Below are positions 1-6,821 of a stretch of 14,353 nucleotides of DNA, in pieces. Origin of the DNA: JAVBNC01 sp031551765 (lineage in GTDB: Bacteria; Desulfobacterota; Desulfovibrionia; Desulfovibrionales; Desulfovibrionaceae). Where the stretch lies: NCBI GenBank assembly GCA_031551765.1, contig JAVBNC010000111.1:1-14353 (forward strand), given 5' to 3'. Each line of letters opens with the position of its first letter. Position 1 is the stretch's first letter. The notes under the pieces were generated by a model that had not been told where the DNA came from, ran no database searches, and was given only the letters and a program-made list of their open reading frames with translations. A program made the translations under genes and the position numbers.

Positions 1-2
1 AG

Positions 3-131
3 AAGCAGAGCGGTTTTGGTGGCGTCTATGTCGATGCAAAAGCACTCAATAATTTTTCCAACTTTGTATCGACTCAACTTGCTGTTTGCAAACATTTTTC
101 TAGCCTACCAGGTGATATCCTGATGGTCTAG
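3..131 (+). CDS. possible C-terminal tail of an unidentified protein, truncated by window edge
   Basis: An open frame enters from the left edge and ends at a TAG at 129-131. It codes about 42 residues, ending in LPGDILMV. The composition looks more protein-like than the other frames here (GGVYVDAKALNN near its start), but I recognise no family. It would converge tail to tail with the minus-strand surface protein, whose stop overlaps it at 128-130. The stretch is more AT-rich than most of the window. It may be chance; only upstream sequence can decide. Confidence 0.2.
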   Translation, partial: KQSGFGGVYVDAKALNNFSNFVSTQLAVCKHFSSLPGDILMV

Positions 132-1393
132 AGCCTAAATAAATAGTCCACATGCACCATGGGGCCTAGGCTGCAGTAGTCGTCTCCGTCTCCCAGTGAG
201 AGGCCGTGCATTCCAAGCCCATACCGTGAACTTCCCGTAATTTCGATCGTATCCGCCCCATCCGTGCCGCGAATGCCGGAAATGAAGGACGACTTTATGC
301 CGCCTTCGGCCAGGCTGATACGGTCTTTCGCGCCGCCGCCGAGTTGGATGGTTCTATAATTACCCGTGATCGCATCCGCATCGCTGAGCGTATCCGCATG
401 GACGATAAAGGTGTTGGCGCCCGTGCCGCCCTTGGCGTTCAAGAATGTCTGGCTCAGCAAAAAAGTCGTGACGGCCGTGGCACTGCCGGTCACATCGTGC
501 TTGTGCGCGACATTTTGCGTATCCAGGATTAAAGGACCGCCGGTGACAGCGGAGGCATCCAGGAGTTTATATTCGGACAGCACAGACGCATCGGCCATCT
601 CGCCCTTTACCATGCCGCTCACCGTACCATTGGCGGCAAGGGTCAGCACGGCGCCGTGCGCTTCTCCGGTGACCGTCACATTTTTTCCATCCATACTCAC
701 ATGTATACGCTCAAAGCCGTCAGGTATGGCACAGGTGATTTCCCGGCCCGGATCAGCAGCCGTCCGCTGGTCAAGGGATACGTTCCGTGCAAAGGCCATG
801 CCCGCAATATAGGCTTCCAGGCTGCCATAGCTTAAGTAGTGATTGATCGGGGAAAGCCCTGCCTGCATAAAAGCGGGGATAAGGTCATTCAAGGTAATGG
901 CGTTACCCGTATGGCCGCCCACGGTTTCGCCGTTTTCTTGGCACTGCAGGAGCTTGGTGGCGTAGTAAGAGTTGGCGTCAAAGGCGTTGGAAGGGTTAAT
1001 GTAGCGGCCTTGGGCGTTTGTTTCGAACGCGCCGTAGCGCTCGTAGTGCTCCGCCGTCGTCATACCCGCCGCGTCAAGGGCGGTTTTGAGGCTTTGCAGG
1101 GTGTAGACCTTGCCGGTGGCATCACGCTCGTCAATGGAGTGCAACTGCCCCAGCTTGGCGTTCAGATACTCGGTTTCGTTAAAATACAAGTTGGGGTTCA
1201 GGCCTTCGTACCGGCCGTGTGTTTCGTAATGGCTCTGCGGCGTTAAGCCGGCATCCTGGATAGCTCGGCGCAACGACGATTCTGTCCAGGCCTGCCCGTC
1301 CGGGGCACGACCGCCCTCATGGGCCAGCAGAGCCAGTTTGCAGCGAAGATAATAGGATTCGTCAAAGTAATAGGAAGCGCTGAAATAAGACAC
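128..1393 (-). CDS. repeat-containing surface/secreted protein with RTX-like C-terminus
   Basis: A 421-residue protein with three N-terminal repeats of about 60-70 residues. Each repeat opens with an aromatic block (YYFDESYYLRCKL at 8-20, LYFNETEYLNAKL at 69-81, NAFDANSYYATKL at 136-148). Each closes with a helix and HY..YG..E motif (about 41-64, 102-125, 171-194). This 'HYxxYGxxEG' pattern is common in large secreted or surface proteins of proteobacteria. The C-terminal half is Gly/Asp/Thr-rich and contains GGTGANTF (322-329), GTDGADTIEI (376-385) and LGDGDDY (400-406), which resemble RTX calcium-binding repeats. There is no N-terminal signal peptide, which fits type I secretion by a C-terminal signal. 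The start is GTG at 1391-1393, chosen because an AGGAGG (reverse complement of 1399-1404) lies 5 nt upstream. The protein stops just after one good RTX-like motif, so the C-terminus may be truncated. Function unknown; adhesion or matrix role is an inference. Confidence 0.7.
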   Translation of the reverse strand: MSYFSASYYFDESYYLRCKLALLAHEGGRAPDGQAWTESSLRRAIQDAGLTPQSHYETHGRYEGLNPNLYFNETEYLNAKLGQLHSIDERDATGKVYTLQSLKTALDAAGMTTAEHYERYGAFETNAQGRYINPSNAFDANSYYATKLLQCQENGETVGGHTGNAITLNDLIPAFMQAGLSPINHYLSYGSLEAYIAGMAFARNVSLDQRTAADPGREITCAIPDGFERIHVSMDGKNVTVTGEAHGAVLTLAANGTVSGMVKGEMADASVLSEYKLLDASAVTGGPLILDTQNVAHKHDVTGSATAVTTFLLSQTFLNAKGGTGANTFIVHADTLSDADAITGNYRTIQLGGGAKDRISLAEGGIKSSFISGIRGTDGADTIEITGSSRYGLGMHGLSLGDGDDYCSLGPMVHVDYLFRL

Positions 1394-1458
1394 GGCATCC
1401 TCCTCGGGCTGGTGTTGCCACGGCTTGGCCTCGGGTGCGCGATATTTGTAAGAAATAA

Positions 1459-1487
1459 ACGATACTTGAGCATAGCCGGAAAATCAA
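1459..1487 (-). promoter_or_regulatory. candidate sigma-70 promoter for the surface protein gene
   Basis: On the minus strand, TTGATT (reverse complement of 1482-1487) and TATCGT (reverse complement of 1459-1464) are separated by 17 nt. Each matches the consensus at 4 of 6 bases. The -10 lies about 65 nt upstream of the GTG start. This is pattern matching only. Confidence 0.3.
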
Positions 1488-1699
1488 TTCCGGCAAGAGA
1501 TGAAAAAGCCGGTTGGATAAAAAGCTGCGGTCGCGCTGGCTGGTGACACAAGAACCTTCTCAGTCCATCGATGCGGCCGCGTCGCATGGCGGTAGATTTT
1601 CCGCCTCGTTTCTTGGCGGCATACGATAGCCATGCTGATTTTTCATCTGATGGTGCTTTTATTTTCTTTACACAAAATTTACATGTGCCTGGAACGTTT

Positions 1700-1729
1700 T
1701 TTACATTTCCCCACTATCGTGCATCTATT
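1700..1729 (+). promoter_or_regulatory. candidate sigma-70 promoter for the selenoprotein cluster
   Basis: TTTACA at 1700-1705 and TCTATT at 1724-1729 are separated by 18 nt in the AT-rich part of the intergenic region. This would give a leader of about 150 nt before the ATG at 1888. Another TTTACA at 1678-1683 has a poorer -10. I found no sigma-54-type GG-N10-GC element. Confidence 0.25.
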
Positions 1730-1887
1730 CACAAGCCTCTTTGGAATGTGCCGGAGCAGTCTTTTTCAGGGCTGTCCACGTGTACGGAACATCCACGTGC
1801 CGGCATTGGCCAGGTGCGATCCCTTTACGGCTACGGCATTTTACGCGGCATTTTCTTTTACTTCTAACCGCAACCCGGGAGGCAATC

Positions 1888-2874
1888 ATGTCAGATTCCG
1901 TGTCCAAAAAGCGCAGAAATTTTCTTAAGGGCGTGGCTGCGGCCGGCGGCGTCCTGGCGGCCGGCGGCCTGCTGCCGGAAAGCGCGGCGGCTTTTGCCCC
2001 GGGCGTGGATCCCGACCTGAACGGCATCATTGAAAGCCACGTGCATGCCGACCCGGACGTGCGCGCGCGTTGCATCGACCAGGTCACGCTGACCCGGCAG
2101 TGCAAGCAGAACGGCTACAGGGGCATCATGTTCAAATGCCACGATTTCGCCACGGCGGACAACGCCTACATTTTGCGGGCCACCATCCCCGGTATTGAGA
2201 TTTTCGGCGGCATCGTGCTGAACAAGAACAACGGCGACAAGGTCAACGTGCAGGCCGCCAAACTGGCCACGCAGATCACCGGTGGCTACTGCCGCTGTAT
2301 CTGGATGCCCACCTACCAGTCCGCCTATGACATGAAGCAAAAGGGCGGCGGCGTGCCGGTGCTGGACGCCTCCGGCAAGGTGCTGCCGGAAGTGGTGCAG
2401 GTTATGGAATTGTGCGGCAAAGAGGACATTATCTTCGCCACCGGCCATTCCGCCCCGGCGGAGAGCGTGGCCCTGGTGAAAAAGGCCAAGGAAGTGGGCC
2501 TGAAAAAGACCGTGGTCACGCACGCCACCCAGGAACCCTGGTTCCTCTCCATGGACCAGGCCAAGGAATGCCTGGCCGCGGGCGCGTACCTGGAGCACAG
2601 CGTGCTGCCGTACTACAAAGGCGCCAACGCGGTGCTGGCCCATTACAAGAGCGCGCGCCAGACCACCATGAAGGATTTCGCCTCCTACATCGCCCTGGCG
2701 CCCAAGCAGCAGTTCATCAACACCGACCTGGGCCAGGCCGGCAACCCCACGCCCATTGACGGCATGCGTGCGTTTATCCGCGGCCTGAGAAAAGAGGGCG
2801 TGTCCGACGCCAACCTGGACCTGCTTACCCGCAAGGTTCCCGCCTACCTTCTTGGGCTGGAGAAGAGCATTTAA
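1888..2874 (+). CDS. Tat-exported DUF6282-type metallo-amidohydrolase
   Basis: A 328-residue protein. The N-terminus has a twin-arginine signal (KRRNFLKG at 8-15, then an Ala/Gly-rich hydrophobic stretch and an Ala-rich cleavage region near 33-37), so folded, cofactor-loaded export to the periplasm is expected. The body resembles the DUF6282 family, a TIM-barrel amidohydrolase relative. Candidate metal ligands follow the superfamily order: HVH at 51-53, K83 in FKCHD, H187 in ATGHSAP, H212 in VVTHAT, and D280 in NTDLGQ. The frame stays open upstream to 1741, but the ATG at 1888 is preferred because GGGAGG (1877-1882) lies 5 nt before it and the Tat signal starts there. It is the first gene of the cluster, 98 nt upstream of the first selenoprotein gene. 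Function is a hydrolase or lyase on an unknown substrate, judged from the motifs; the family assignment is from memory of its conserved blocks. Confidence 0.8.
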   Translation: MSDSVSKKRRNFLKGVAAAGGVLAAGGLLPESAAAFAPGVDPDLNGIIESHVHADPDVRARCIDQVTLTRQCKQNGYRGIMFKCHDFATADNAYILRATIPGIEIFGGIVLNKNNGDKVNVQAAKLATQITGGYCRCIWMPTYQSAYDMKQKGGGVPVLDASGKVLPEVVQVMELCGKEDIIFATGHSAPAESVALVKKAKEVGLKKTVVTHATQEPWFLSMDQAKECLAAGAYLEHSVLPYYKGANAVLAHYKSARQTTMKDFASYIALAPKQQFINTDLGQAGNPTPIDGMRAFIRGLRKEGVSDANLDLLTRKVPAYLLGLEKSI

Positions 2875-2907
2875 CACCGGAAAATTCCCGTCCGGATCGT
2901 TTCGGCG

Positions 2908-2922
2908 GCCCGGCGGGCTTTT
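2908..2922 (+). terminator. weak hairpin plus T-run after the DUF6282 gene
   Basis: GCCC-GGC-GGGC is followed directly by TTTT. The stem has only 4 bp (5 with a G-U pair), so it would terminate at most partially. The next gene's ribosome binding site is about 40 nt downstream. Confidence 0.25.
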
Positions 2923-2972
2923 CGCATATCGGCTGAGACGAGTATTCTAAACCGCAACAACAGGAGGCTACG

Positions 2973-4724
2973 ATGCTGAAAGCACGTACCTGGCTGCTTC
3001 TGGCGCTGACCCTTGCACTGACGTGCGGTGTTGCCGGAGCGGCCGAAAAAGCTCCCAAAGGGGCCAAAGCGGCCCAGGAATGGGAGTTGATCATCCCCAA
3101 CGGGGAAATTCAGAAAACCACGGTGCAGCCCGCCGCGCGCATCAATACCCTGGAAGGTAAAACCGTGGTGCTGCGCTGGAACGGCAAGAACAACGGCGAC
3201 ATTTTCCTGGACCGCCTGGCCGTGCTGCTGCAGCAGAAGTACCCCAACACCAAGATCGTCAAATCGTACACCGACAGCCGTTTGAACACCATTACGGGCA
3301 ACCAGGCCCAGTCCAAGTTCGTGACCGATACCATATTGGCCATGAAACCGGACCTGGTGATAGCCGCGCAGGCCGATTGAGGCTCCTGCACCTCATGGCT
3401 GGTAGTTGACCAGTCTAACTTGGAAAAGGCGAAGATCCCCACCGTCACCATCGTGACCGACCAATTTATGACCCTGGCCCGCGGCACGCAAAAGAGCCAG
3501 GGCTTGACCGACATGTGTTACGTGGAAGTGCCGCACCCCATCGGCATGATCCCCAAAGCCGACGTGGAAACCAAGGCTGACAAGGCGTTCAACGATATCG
3601 TCAAGGCATCCATCTCCTGGAAGGCCGGTAAGGGCGATATGGGCGCGGCGGTCAAGCCGTACCCGGCCAAGCGCATGAAGTTCAAAGGCAGCTATGCCGA
3701 AGTGAATGAGCTGTTCCTTAAGCGCAAGTGGTCCCTGGGCATTCCCATTGTGCCGCCCACTCCTGAAAAGGTGGCGGAAATGTTGAAAGGCACCAAGCGT
3801 GACCCGGCGGAAGTCTTGTGGGTTGTGCCCCCGCGCGAAGGCATTCTGACCGTTGAACTGGTGGCCGCTCTGGGCGTTATGGCCGGCGCCAAGCCGGAAC
3901 ACATGCCGCTTTTGATCGCCACTGTGGAAGCCTTCAAGCATCCGGACGTCAGCTGGCGCGGCACCACCACGACCACGGCCTACACCGTGCCCTTTATCCT
4001 GATCAGCGGTCCCGTGGTCCAGAAGCTGGGCATCAACGCGGGCACCGGCGTTTCCGGCCCGCTCAACGCGGCCCCCAACGCCGTCGGCTACTTTATCAAC
4101 CTGGTGGGCGACATTGTGGGCGGTTCCGTGGCCCCTGAATTCGACAAGAGCACGCACGGCGGCTCCAGCGACTTCGTGGCCCAGGTGTTCGTGGAAAACG
4201 ACGCGCAAAACCCCTGGGGACAAAGCTACGCGGAAGAAGTGGGCTTCAAGAAGACGGATAGCGTCGTCACCGTGTTTGGTTCCTACCTTGGCGGGGCCAA
4301 CGTGGACCACGACAGCCTGACCGGCAAGCCGCTCTTGAACACTCTGGCGCTGTCCATTCTGGGCAACGCCTCGGGCGTGACCAGCTGCTTTGCCGATTAC
4401 GACAAGCCCTACACCAAGAACAACTCCTGCGTGTTCACCTTTATCATCCTCTGCCCGGAACACGCCGCGCAGATCCAGAAGGACTTCCCGAACAAGCAGG
4501 ACGTGAAGAAGTACTTGATCGAAACGGCCAAAATGCCGCTGCACCTCTATGCGCCGCAGCGCTGCGTGCCCCCGGCCAACACCCCGGCCGACGCGCTTCT
4601 GCCGCGCTACATCAAGCCCGAATCCATCAAGTTCGCCGTTTCCGGCGGCGCGGGCAAGCAGTCCCAGATCTGGACGGCCTTCACGCAGAGCATCAAGCCC
4701 GTTTCCGTGAAAGCGGACTACTAA
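2973..4724 (+). CDS. UGSC-family selenoprotein, copy 1 (in-frame UGA = Sec136)
   Basis: Read through the TGA at 3378-3380, this is a 583-residue periplasmic selenoprotein. A Sec-type signal peptide occupies about 1-23 (MLKAR, a Leu/Ala core, AGA|AEK). The UGSC domain spans about 55-215: VVLRWNGKNNGD (65-76), a run ending PDLVIAAQAD, then U136-G-S-C139-T-S-W, and PTVTIVTDQF. A second domain (about 240-580) includes IPIVPPTPEKV, a GAKPEHMP motif and a five-Thr run. Sec rather than stop is supported by the same frame continuing, no SD or ATG after the TGA (the next start would be a TTG at 3420), a hairpin just downstream, and the same arrangement in the tandem paralogue. UGSC proteins are a known selenoprotein family of undefined activity; the Sec/Cys pair suggests redox or nucleophilic chemistry. 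Start ATG has AGGAGG at 2962-2967. A conventional annotation would give a false 135-residue ORF plus an orphan. Confidence 0.9.
3397..3415 (+). promoter_or_regulatory. bacterial SECIS element, copy 1
   Basis: GGCUGGU and ACCAGUC form a 7-bp stem (one G-U) around the loop AGUUG. The loop begins 23 nt after the UGA ending at 3380, inside the usual bacterial SECIS window, and has G as its second base. Nearby codons (gta, tct, ttg) are unusual for this GC-rich gene, as expected if RNA structure constrains the sequence. The element should recruit SelB. Confidence 0.8.
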
Positions 4725-4727
4725 ACC

Positions 4728-4792
4728 GTTCCGCCTTGCGGAACACAGCCCCCCGTCCGTCGGACCTCTTTTGAAAGGCCCGGCGGACGGGG
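4728..4792 (+). terminator. tandem hairpins between the two selenoprotein genes
   Basis: The first hairpin is GTTCCGC-CTT-GCGGAAC (4728-4744), 4 nt after the stop codon. The second pairs 4751-4763 with 4780-4792 (13 bp with one G-U). Neither is followed by a U-run, so they look more like mRNA-stabilising or processing structures, or Rho-type 3' ends, than intrinsic terminators. About 180 nt without a gene remain before the next start. Confidence 0.45.
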
Positions 4793-4936
4793 ACATAAAC
4801 GGGCCGCCCGGCCGCTTCGTTTCGGCCCCATGAAGCGCCCAGCGCACTTCCTGGAGCCGGAGAAGAGTGAATGAGGCAAGGCCCGCCGGGTCTTTCAGAA
4901 GAGGGCTGACGGACGTTTCCGCTGGTAAAGCGGAGA

Positions 4937-4957
4937 TGTGTTCACAACTGTAACACA
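4937..4957 (+). promoter_or_regulatory. inverted repeat abutting the ribosome binding site of selenoprotein copy 2
   Basis: TGTGTT (4937-4942) and AACACA (4952-4957) form a 6-bp inverted repeat with a 9-nt centre. The AGGAGG ribosome binding site starts 2 nt later at 4959. It could be an operator or an RNA stem affecting initiation. There is no counterpart before copy 1. Weak evidence. Confidence 0.3.
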
Positions 4958-4969
4958 CAGGAGGCCGGG

Positions 4970-6742
4970 ATGCTGAAAGCACGCAAATGGTTGCTTCTGG
5001 CGCTGACCGTCGCGCTTATGTGCGGCGTCGGCGCCGCAGGAGCAGCCGAAAAAGCCAAGAAAGGGCAGGCAGCCCCCCAGGAGTGGGAGCTCATTATTCC
5101 CACCGGGGAAATCGAGAAAACCTCGGTAGATCCGGCCCCGCGCATCAGCAGCCTGGACGGCAAAACCGTGGCGCTGCGCTGGAACGGCAAGAACAACGGC
5201 GACGTGGCCATGAACCGGTTGGGGGAACTGCTGCAGAAGAAATACCCCACGGTCAAGATCGTCAAAATCTATGAAACCGACCCCAGCACCAACATCATCT
5301 CCGCCAGCGCGCAGAATTCGCAGCGCATAACGGACTATATCAAAACGCTGAAACCAGACCTGGTTATCGGCGCGCAGGCCGATTGAGGTTCCTGCACCTC
5401 ATGGCTGGTAGTTGACCAGTCTAACTTGGAAAAGGCGAAGATTCCCACCGTCACCATCGTGACCGACCAGTTCATGACCTTGGCCAAAGGCACCCAGAAA
5501 AGCCAGGGCCTGACGGACATGTGCTATGTTATGGTGCCGCACCCCATCGGCATGATTCCCCCGGCCGAAGTGAACGCCAAGATCGACAAGGCGTTTGACG
5601 ACATCGTGAAAGCCTCCATCGCCTGGAAGGCGACCAAGGAGAAAGACGTCGCGACCGTGAAGCCCTATCCCGCCAGAACCATGAAGTTCAAAGGCAGCTA
5701 TGCGGAACTGAACGAGCTGTTCGTCAAGCGCAAGTGGTCGCTTTCCCTGCCCATCGTGCCGCCCACCCCGGACAAGGTGGCGGAAATGCTGAAAGGCACC
5801 AAGCGTGATCCGGCCGAAGTGGTCTGGGTTGTGCCGCCGCGCCAGGGCATGCTGACCGTGGAACTGGTGGCCGTGTACGGCGTCATGGCCGGGGCCAAGC
5901 CCGAACACATGCCGCTGCTTTTGGCCACCATCGAAGCCATGAAACACCCGGACGTGAGCTGGCGGGGCACTACCACCACCACGGCGCCCACAGTGCCCAT
6001 GGTCATCATCAGCGGGCCGGTCATTGAAAAGTTGGGCCTCAATCCCAGCACCGGCACCGCCGGGCCGGGCAATCCGGTCACCAACTCGCTGGGCTACTTC
6101 ATCAACCTGGTGGGCGACGTGATAGGCGGTTCGGTCGCGCCTACGTACGACAAGAGTACGCACGGCACTTCCGGCGACTTTGTGGCCATGGTGTTTACCG
6201 AAAACGAGAAAGAAAACCCCTGGAAAGAGACCTACGCCGTGGAACAGGGCTTCAAGCCCACGGACAGCGTGGTCACCATGTACGGGGCGTACCTGGGCGG
6301 CTGCAACGTGGACCACGACAGCCAGACCGGCGCGCAGCTGATGAACACCCTGGGCATGACCATCATGGGCAACGCGGGCGGGGTTTATTCCTGCCTGGCC
6401 GACTATGACAAGCCGCTGGGCAAGCACAACACCTCGCCCTACGTCTTCCTGTTCCTGTGCCCGGAACACGCGCAACAGATCCAGCGCGACTTCCCCACCA
6501 AGGAAGCGGCGCGGGAATACCTGCTGAAGAACACGGGCGCCATGTTCAAAAACTACGCGCCCCAAAGATGCGTGCCGCCCAAGGAGTTCGGCCAGGTGAC
6601 CGACACGACCTTTGTGCAGCGCTTCGCCACCACGAAGTCGTTCAAGATCGTGGTCACCGGCGGTCCCGGTAAGCAGTCGCAAACCTGGATTCCTTTTCCG
6701 CAGGTTGTGAAACCCGTTTCAGTGAAGATTGACGGCTATTAA
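4970..6742 (+). CDS. UGSC-family selenoprotein, copy 2 (in-frame UGA = Sec139)
   Basis: Tandem paralogue of the upstream selenoprotein, 590 residues when the TGA at 5384-5386 is read as Sec. Signal peptide about 1-25 (MLKARKW..., AGA|AEK), so periplasmic. The UGSC domain (about 58-220) has VALRWNGKNNGD and U139-G-S-C142-T-S-W; the second domain carries LPIVPPTPDKV, GAKPEHMP and a five-Thr run. Differences from copy 1 cluster in the linker after the UGSC domain and in the C-terminal domain: GCNVDHDS here against GANVDHDS in copy 1, and an extra Cys in YSCLADYD as in copy 1's SCFADYD. The amino-terminal codons match copy 1 almost exactly, which indicates duplication. ATG chosen with AGGAGG at 4959-4964. 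It lies 245 nt after copy 1, so it may have its own promoter or processing. The two proteins could form a heteromer; that is inference. Confidence 0.9.
5403..5421 (+). promoter_or_regulatory. bacterial SECIS element, copy 2
   Basis: The same 19-nt stem-loop as in copy 1 (GGCUGGU, loop AGUUG, ACCAGUC), identical in sequence and at the same distance (loop 23 nt after the UGA ending at 5386). This identity, while the flanking coding sequence has diverged, supports a function at the RNA level. Confidence 0.8.
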
Positions 6743-6758
6743 GCCGCAACAGTGCAAC

Positions 6759-6797
6759 ACGCCGCTTCCGGAGCGCTTTCAGTTCCGGAAGCGGCGT
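6759..6797 (+). terminator. strong hairpin between selenoprotein copy 2 and the third paralogue
   Basis: A perfect 14-bp stem (6759-6772 with 6784-6797) around an 11-nt loop, followed by CTTTCCCC. The T-run is short. It lies between the stop at 6742 and the ribosome binding site at 6811, so partial termination or 3'-end stabilisation would lower expression of the downstream genes relative to the selenoproteins. Confidence 0.55.
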
Positions 6798-6821
6798 CTT
6801 TCCCCGAAATAAGGAGGCGGC

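Larger units (their letters stand above)
1394..1887. other. divergent intergenic region, about 490 bp, no convincing gene
   Basis: Open frames here are short, lack ribosome binding sites and have unlikely compositions. The right part (about 1630-1740) is AT-rich against a GC-rich background, as expected for a promoter region. It holds the candidate promoters for both flanking genes. Two CCACGTG heptamers lie at 1776-1782 and 1793-1799, with starts 17 bp apart, in the leader of the downstream cluster. Confidence 0.5.

Noticed and set aside
1571..1867. A 98-residue plus-strand ORF in the intergenic region
   Set aside because: No ribosome binding site, improbable composition and overlap with other equally weak frames in the AT-rich promoter region.
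1741..1887. Upstream extension of the DUF6282 protein from the ATG at 1741
   Set aside because: The extension would bury the Tat signal about 50 residues inside the protein and lacks a ribosome binding site. The ATG at 1888 has GGGAGG at proper spacing.
2973..3380. A stand-alone 135-residue protein ending at TGA, with a separate 434-residue protein from 3420
   Set aside because: The second ORF would start at a TTG with no Shine-Dalgarno and no signal peptide. Both parts share a frame, and the tandem paralogue repeats the arrangement with conserved GSCTSW codons. Sec insertion explains this better than two genes or a nonsense mutation.
3393..4982. Long minus-strand open frames opposite the selenoprotein genes (also 5399-6682 and 6654-8081)
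   Set aside because: These are antisense shadows of GC-rich genes: rich in His, Gly and Arg, without start signals, and recurring at the same place opposite each paralogue.
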